Positions 59,490 to 64,000 of a stretch of DNA of 64,000 nucleotides are shown in pieces. Within the stretch, counting starts at the first letter, position 1. The number at the start of each line of letters is the position of its first letter. The notes under the pieces were generated by a model, which was not told where the DNA came from, did no database searches, and saw only the letters and a list, made by a program, of their open reading frames with translations. The DNA lies in assembly GCA_018818125.1 (NCBI GenBank), contig JAHISQ010000165.1, forward strand, positions 78,569 through 142,568, given 5' to 3'. The translations under genes and the position numbers were made by a program. This DNA comes from Candidatus Rifleibacteriota bacterium (GTDB lineage Bacteria > Muiribacteriota > Ozemobacteria > Ozemobacterales > Ozemobacteraceae).

Positions 59490-61814
59490 GTGGCAAACTG
59501 TAATATATGCAACAAAGAAATCGAAGAAGGGTATATCTGCGTTGATTGCGCAAGAATTCAGCGACAACAGACAAGTCCGTCGACTGCACTTAAGACTCCG
59601 GCAGCCCCTCAGCCACCACGACCACCCACTGGAGGCTTTTCTCTAAGCAACCTGAAAACCGGGGGCAGCGTGCCGGCTCAGCCGCAATCACGCCCGACCC
59701 CTCCGACTGCCGCACCAGGCTTGCCGGCTCAAGGCACCCCGTCGATACCAGTCAGACCTCTGCCCGCACCGGCCAGGCCAGCAGCTGTAATACCAACTGC
59801 CCCCGACAACTTTTCGATATCCGGGCTAAACAGTGCACCAGTAGAAGATGCTCCACCGAGTCATCTGCTGCCATCAATTAATGAAACAGAATTGTCAGAA
59901 CCTCTGGAATTTGAACAAATCGACTCTTATGGAGCAGCCGAAGGCATTGCGGACGAGCCGACGTTGCCTGCAAAGCATCCTGTAGCACCAAAACCGGCTT
60001 CAACCCCAACAGGCATTCCTTCTGGCATTCCTTCTGGCGTTCCTTCTGGCGTTCCTTCTGGCGTTCCTTCTGGCGTTCCTTCTGGCGTTCCTTCTGGCAT
60101 TCCTTCTACTTTTGCGCCGACACACCCGCCCCACACATCATCACCTTTCAGCCAACGGCCAACATTGAGCGTAGAAAAGACGACTACACGCCAGAGCCAG
60201 GCTCCTGAAGAACATGAGCAAATATACAGCTCAGATGTAACAGGCTATGGCGATGAGGAACTGGAAATCTCATTGCTGGCTGGTATTATGAAAGACTCAT
60301 TCATCCTGTCCAACCTAAAAGGAAAGGGACTGATTTCGGGTCTGTTTTCAACGCGACACACCCGCGCCATCTTTGAGAGCATTCTGTCGCTTCGCGAAGA
60401 AACTCCTGAACTCAGCGGCCTTGACCGCATCGTGCTCAAGAACAAATTACGCCAGTTAGGCCTCTGGGATGCCTCTGTCCAGACTCAAATCGATAAAATT
60501 GTTGCCGAACCGCCACCGGAGCTTGATCGTGCGTTGCATTTTCTGGGACTTATGAAGGAACAGGCACTCAAGCGCAAGCTCAAGGAAGTTTCGCACACCA
60601 TTTCTGATTACATAGAAAGACCAGAAGACCACGAAAACGAAAATATCGAAACTTTTACCAACAGGGTCATTCAGGATGTGCGCAATATCCAAAAAGCCCG
60701 CACTACCAAGAAAATCGGTCTGGTAAAAGAAGAGATGCGCGATATTATTGGCGATATCGAAAATCGCGAACGGGTTGGCGAAATCGACATCATTGGTTAC
60801 TCATTCGAGCCCATGCACTATTTGAACCTGGCAATTTCAGGTTTTCGTAAAGGTTTCATGTATGCGATAGCCGGTGCACCGAGACGCGGAAAGACAACTT
60901 TCACGCTTGAACTTGCTACCAGAGTCGCTACAATCAACAAGATCCCGGTGCTGTTCTTCACTTACGAACAGACCAAGAAAAACCTCACCTATCGCCTGCT
61001 CGCCAAAGAAAGTCGCATGAACCCTGACACCCTGCAACGCAAAAAAATTCGCTCAGACATGATCTCAGATGCAAAGTTCATGGGCGGCTGGAAAAAGATG
61101 CAGGAATACATGGACTACTTCTACATTGTCGAAGCAACCAAAGAAGACACTATAGACCGCATCAGATCTTATGCCTATAACGCCATGCAGGACTTTAACA
61201 CTGAAAATATCATGATCTTCATAGACTATATTCAAAAAATGCCGTTGTCGCGCGACTATATGGATGAGAAATTCAAGGTTGAAGAGATCTCGACTGAGCT
61301 AAAAGGCCTCTGCATCGAACTCAACAACCCGATTATGACAATCAGTTCGTTGTCGAAAGAGGGTTGCATGATCGACGCAACACCTGACTCAGAGCGCCCC
61401 ACAATGTATCACTGCAAAGGCAGCGGCGACCTCGAATACGACCTTGACTGCGCCATGATTCAGTCAAAGGACTGGGGCGACACGAAGGAGCTCTATCAAC
61501 AACTTCAGAACAAAGCTGAAGAGCTCGACAAAGATACGACACGCATTCCAAAAGTCGATGTGGTGAACCTCTATCTTGACAAGAACCGCGATGCGCCAGA
61601 GGGCATTTTTTCTACAATTCAATATCTGTTTTTCATTGAAGACAACAAGTTTATCGAACTGGGCCCAAAATTCGACGACGACCGCTTTAGATTCAGCAAG
61701 ATTGAAGAGCTCGTTGACAAACTCATCCAGGAAAACTTCATCATTTTCTTTGACAAACCCCGCGACTCCACCTATAACAAGGGCCGGGTCTCAATCAAGC
61801 TCAAGAACTTCTAA
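59490..61814 (+). CDS. DnaB-like ATPase/helicase with N-terminal zinc-finger motif and Pro-rich tandem repeat
   Basis: 774 aa, GTG start with GGAGG 6 nt upstream. Domains: a two-CxxC motif CNICNKEIEEGYICVDCA (4-21); a Pro/Ala-rich linker (~30-255) with eight GIPS/GVPS units; a DnaB-N-like helical domain (~250-345: EISLLAGIMKDSFILSNL, TRHTRAIFESILSL); and a RecA-like DnaB-C domain (~430-774). ATPase motifs: GAPRRGKTTFTLELA (Walker A), VLFFTYEQTKKNLTYRLLA, IMIFIDYIQKM (Walker B), CIELNNPIMTISSLSKEG and GSGDLEYDLDCAM. The order matches DnaB, but the Walker A middle differs from the usual SMGKTA and the linker is foreign to replicative DnaB. It may be the genome's replicative helicase or a specialised homologue; the window does not decide. 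Confidence 0.85.
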   Translation: MANCNICNKEIEEGYICVDCARIQRQQTSPSTALKTPAAPQPPRPPTGGFSLSNLKTGGSVPAQPQSRPTPPTAAPGLPAQGTPSIPVRPLPAPARPAAVIPTAPDNFSISGLNSAPVEDAPPSHLLPSINETELSEPLEFEQIDSYGAAEGIADEPTLPAKHPVAPKPASTPTGIPSGIPSGVPSGVPSGVPSGVPSGVPSGIPSTFAPTHPPHTSSPFSQRPTLSVEKTTTRQSQAPEEHEQIYSSDVTGYGDEELEISLLAGIMKDSFILSNLKGKGLISGLFSTRHTRAIFESILSLREETPELSGLDRIVLKNKLRQLGLWDASVQTQIDKIVAEPPPELDRALHFLGLMKEQALKRKLKEVSHTISDYIERPEDHENENIETFTNRVIQDVRNIQKARTTKKIGLVKEEMRDIIGDIENRERVGEIDIIGYSFEPMHYLNLAISGFRKGFMYAIAGAPRRGKTTFTLELATRVATINKIPVLFFTYEQTKKNLTYRLLAKESRMNPDTLQRKKIRSDMISDAKFMGGWKKMQEYMDYFYIVEATKEDTIDRIRSYAYNAMQDFNTENIMIFIDYIQKMPLSRDYMDEKFKVEEISTELKGLCIELNNPIMTISSLSKEGCMIDATPDSERPTMYHCKGSGDLEYDLDCAMIQSKDWGDTKELYQQLQNKAEELDKDTTRIPKVDVVNLYLDKNRDAPEGIFSTIQYLFFIEDNKFIELGPKFDDDRFRFSKIEELVDKLIQENFIIFFDKPRDSTYNKGRVSIKLKNF
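60012..60107 (+). repeat. Eight tandem 12-bp units (GGCxTTCCTTCT) in the DnaB-like gene
   Basis: Units 1, 2 and 8 read GGCATTCCTTCT (GIPS); units 3-7 read GGCGTTCCTTCT (GVPS). In frame, so length changes would not break the protein. Confidence 0.95.
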
Positions 61815-61826
61815 ATGAGGGAAATC

Positions 61827-63596
61827 ATGGCATCTATATCTTCAGCCAGAAAGTTGCTGGCTGCCCTGTCGTTCATCTGCGTCATCGCATGGCTTTCAGT
61901 CGTTCTTTCCGGTTGCTCAGCCGGTCAGAAAGGTTTGTTAACCATAACGCCCGAACAATATTTTTACTCGGCAAAAGAAAGTCTCGAAACCATTGACGAG
62001 CGGAACTATGAGATTCGCGATCTTGACGAAATAATAAGAATTTTTGAAAACGCCGAGAAAGATGCCAAGAAGTCGGAGATTATCGACAAATCCCGCATGT
62101 ATCTGGTGCTCGCCAACACGCTTAAAGCCAGAAAGCTCTATCAGACAGCCCTGATGAAGGGCGAATATGTTGCCAACCGCGCCGAGCCCTTTTTCGTAGT
62201 TAACACCAAAGACGTCAAAGAAACCCTGCGCATTGCCAATAAATGGCTGCGCTCATGCAATGCCCAGTTCAAAACCAATCTGCTGCAAGCTGATCTCAAC
62301 TTTGTGCGAGGCTTGTATTACACCCAAAAAATGCTCACACAGCACAGTCGCGAGAGAAAAGAGAGCCTTGACGCAGCAGTCATTGCACTCAGAAGATGTC
62401 TCGGCCAGGCGCCAGATTTTAAAGCTGATTTCCGCCTGTTTGGTCGTGACCAGACGGTGCGAGAAGCACGACTACGACTCATTGAAGTGCTGGCTCTTGG
62501 CGGCCAGCAGGCAGATGCTTATGGTCTGCTCTCTGAATACAGCTTTTCCGCGATCTCGCCCGCACCCGGCACAACAGAAATTCAGGATGCCGCCTGGAAT
62601 CACATGCGCGGCCTGGTTCTGGCCATGATGGGTCGTTATGAAGAAGCCGTCGAGGTGCTCGAAAAATTTAAAATAGTTGTGCCACAGGATTATCCTCAGG
62701 TCGATGAAGCCCTGTGGTTACTGGAAGGTGTCTTTGACCGCCTCGCTGATGTCAGGAATGAAGATCAATACAAAATGGAAGCCCGCATTGTGGCTGCAAT
62801 GCTGAAAAAGCTCAAGGGGCCTTTTTCAAAAGAGCAGTATTCTACATCAGCGCATCTTTATCCTCACATTATGCCAGGCGACACGGCGTTTTACGAAGCC
62901 ACAGTCAAGTTTTATCAGGGGCGGTTTGCCGACACAATCGAGATACTCGAAAAGCTTCATAATCGTGGCTTAATGTCGAGCAGCAATCGAATTTCATCAA
63001 GAATCATGCTTGTTGAAGCAATGCTATATTCCGGGCAGACAATATCTGATGACCAGCTGGAAGAAATGCTGATGCTCGCAGACAAAGATTCTCTGACACC
63101 GCTGCAATCTGAGCGAATCGGTTATCTGCTGGCTCGCTACGTCATGGACGACGATGAAAATTTCTCGACCAGGCGAATTGATCACGAGGGGCAGAGCTTC
63201 ATCAAAAGCATCTGTGGCAAACCATGGGCAATTGCTCTGACTCACCAACGTGGTGTAGTCAAGCGTGCGAAAAAGCCAGTAAGGTCTCGCAATCTCAAAG
63301 AACAGGAAAAGGATGAAGAAGTCCAACGTGAGCCAGGCAGCATTGCAGCAGAAATATATGCCAACAGACACGAAGACTGGGTAGTCAGCGCCAACATGTA
63401 TGTGGTCAAATTGCCGGAACTGCATCTACTTGGAACTGGCCGCATAGTTGGGCGCGAAAGCGAGGGCGAAGGCTGGCTGTTCAAAGACGACCAGATCGAC
63501 AGTATGCGACGCCGCAACCGTTACCTGGCAATTTTCGAGTATGACAACAGTGACAGCGAAAAATCGATACAGGGAGCGCTCTTCACGCCCCGATAA
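61827..63596 (+). CDS. Lipoprotein with TPR-like helical repeats, unknown function
   Basis: 589 aa. Signal peptide with lipobox VLSGC (Cys ~29), then helical-pair repeats resembling TPR: KESLETIDERNYEIRDLDEI, AWNHMRGLVLAMMGRYEEAV, FYQGRFADTIEILEKLHNRG. A basic, Lys/Arg-rich stretch near 480-500 (GVVKRAKKPVRSRNLKEQEK) precedes a C-terminal beta-rich tail with GTGRIVGRESEGEGWLFKDD. Start at ATG 61827 with GAGGG upstream, 12 nt after the DnaB-like stop. A function in envelope assembly is possible but unsupported. Confidence 0.78.
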   Translation: MASISSARKLLAALSFICVIAWLSVVLSGCSAGQKGLLTITPEQYFYSAKESLETIDERNYEIRDLDEIIRIFENAEKDAKKSEIIDKSRMYLVLANTLKARKLYQTALMKGEYVANRAEPFFVVNTKDVKETLRIANKWLRSCNAQFKTNLLQADLNFVRGLYYTQKMLTQHSRERKESLDAAVIALRRCLGQAPDFKADFRLFGRDQTVREARLRLIEVLALGGQQADAYGLLSEYSFSAISPAPGTTEIQDAAWNHMRGLVLAMMGRYEEAVEVLEKFKIVVPQDYPQVDEALWLLEGVFDRLADVRNEDQYKMEARIVAAMLKKLKGPFSKEQYSTSAHLYPHIMPGDTAFYEATVKFYQGRFADTIEILEKLHNRGLMSSSNRISSRIMLVEAMLYSGQTISDDQLEEMLMLADKDSLTPLQSERIGYLLARYVMDDDENFSTRRIDHEGQSFIKSICGKPWAIALTHQRGVVKRAKKPVRSRNLKEQEKDEEVQREPGSIAAEIYANRHEDWVVSANMYVVKLPELHLLGTGRIVGRESEGEGWLFKDDQIDSMRRRNRYLAIFEYDNSDSEKSIQGALFTPR

Positions 63597-63963
63597 GCAC
63601 TCCCGGAATACGCTGCTCTAATGACTGAAGCCATAGTCGCAGCCTGGTCCTTCGGCGGCTTTATACAGCTCATATCCTGTGAGCACTGCAAGGCAATCTT
63701 CCTGCTCTTACTCAGCAAAACAGTGCTCGTGCCGACAAGAGGTTGGCGTATACTTGGTCGCCGCCAGGATAGAGGCGACTGGGTGCAATCGAGCTCCAAG
63801 GTTGATTACGATTACGAGAGACCAAAAATACTGGCAAGCTCCAGGTAAGATACAATTAATTAATTGTTAAGCCCTGAAATAGCGATGGGAAATTGAAAAA
63901 CCTTCCGGAATGTGATTTAGTAAAGGTTACAAGGCCATAACTTCATCACCCGAAAGGTTTTCA
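63597..63963. other. Intergenic region with partial composite repeats
   Basis: 367 bp. Contains ATCCTGTGAGCACTGCAAGG (63674-63693), similar to the intergenic repeat, and a loose palindrome GCTGCTCTAATGACT...AGTCGCAGC (63612-63642). No convincing gene: short plus frames crossing it lack ribosome sites. Confidence 0.45.
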
Positions 63964-64000
63964 ATGAAAAATATATCATCTCCGCTGCTTCCTTTCAAGC
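63964..64000 (+). CDS. Possible start of a gene running off the right edge
   Basis: ATG at 63964 with GAAAGG about 7 nt upstream, then MKNISSPLLPFK. Only 12 codons are visible, so no function can be given. Confidence 0.35.
   Translation, partial: MKNISSPLLPFK

Noticed and set aside
57580..59589. 669-aa BamA start at 59589
   Set aside because: The extension overlaps the promoter and the opposite gene; the signal peptide begins at the ATG at 59295.
60012..60107. CRISPR-like or phase-variable repeat
   Set aside because: Units are 12 bp, contiguous without spacers and in frame, so neither CRISPR nor on/off switching; it is a coding tandem repeat.
1..64000. tRNA, rRNA, CRISPR array, IS element or prophage genes
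   Set aside because: I looked on both strands for cloverleaf-like stems, regular spaced repeats and transposase or phage motifs and saw none that I could support.

Overview
The window comes from a motile, diderm (LPS-bearing) bacterium of moderate GC. Both sides of the cell envelope are represented: LptF/G-type permease, LpxA/C/D, FabZ, Skp and BamA, plus a large flagellar-filament region. CsrA and FliW occur together, FlgL and FliD are unusually large, and flagellin genes are multiplied. I cannot assign a phylum from sequence alone; a deep-branching diderm lineage (for example a Riflebacteria-like one) would fit, but that is a guess.

Layout. 1-2.9 kb (minus): pseB (flagellin sugar synthesis, cut by the window edge), a sugar nucleotidyltransferase and UDP-glucose dehydrogenase. 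3.0-7.3 kb (plus): LptF/G permease, a degenerate 5'-nucleotidase-like secreted protein, an LmeA/DUF2993-like lipid-binding protein and a duplicated cysteine/lysine-rich secreted protein. 7.4-29.3 kb (minus): a filament locus read from the far end. It has five large tandem flagellins (5,4,3,2,1), then flaG-fliD-unknown-maf-fliS-yjfB-like and a radical SAM/SPASM protein. 29.6-38.5 kb: a surface-glycan modification cluster with DUF4910 aminopeptidase, acyl/aryl-CoA or acyl-ACP ligase, Gfo/Idh/MocA oxidoreductase, FkbM methyltransferase, acyl carrier protein, an AAC(3)-type acetyltransferase fused to a dead copy of the aminopeptidase, and a B12-binding radical SAM enzyme. 38.7-42.7 kb: a four-domain CoA-disulfide-reductase/rhodanese/TusA/DsrE protein and class II DAHP synthase. 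43-52.7 kb (minus): flgM-flgN, then flgK-flgL-fliW-csrA, then a sixth flagellin. 53-59.3 kb (minus): bamA-skp-lpxD-(putative OMP)-lpxC/fabZ-lpxA. 59.5-64 kb (plus): a DnaB-like ATPase with a zinc-finger/proline-rich N-terminus, a helical-repeat lipoprotein, and the start of a further gene.

How it works together. Sigma-28-like promoters (best before flgK; weaker before flgM, flagellin 1 and the flaG-fliD operon) and the anti-sigma factor FlgM fit late-gene control. The most striking signal is post-transcriptional. All five tandem flagellin genes carry the same 5' leader with two short hairpins, each presenting a GGA in its loop; the second hairpin holds the Shine-Dalgarno. Stem bases covary while loops stay GGA. 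This is the architecture expected for CsrA binding, and csrA and fliW lie 14-17 kb away in the same locus. A sixth copy without a flagellin gene sits in front of flaG-fliD, and a decayed seventh copy sits upstream of flagellin 2. A second pattern is a family of intergenic composite palindromes scattered through the window.
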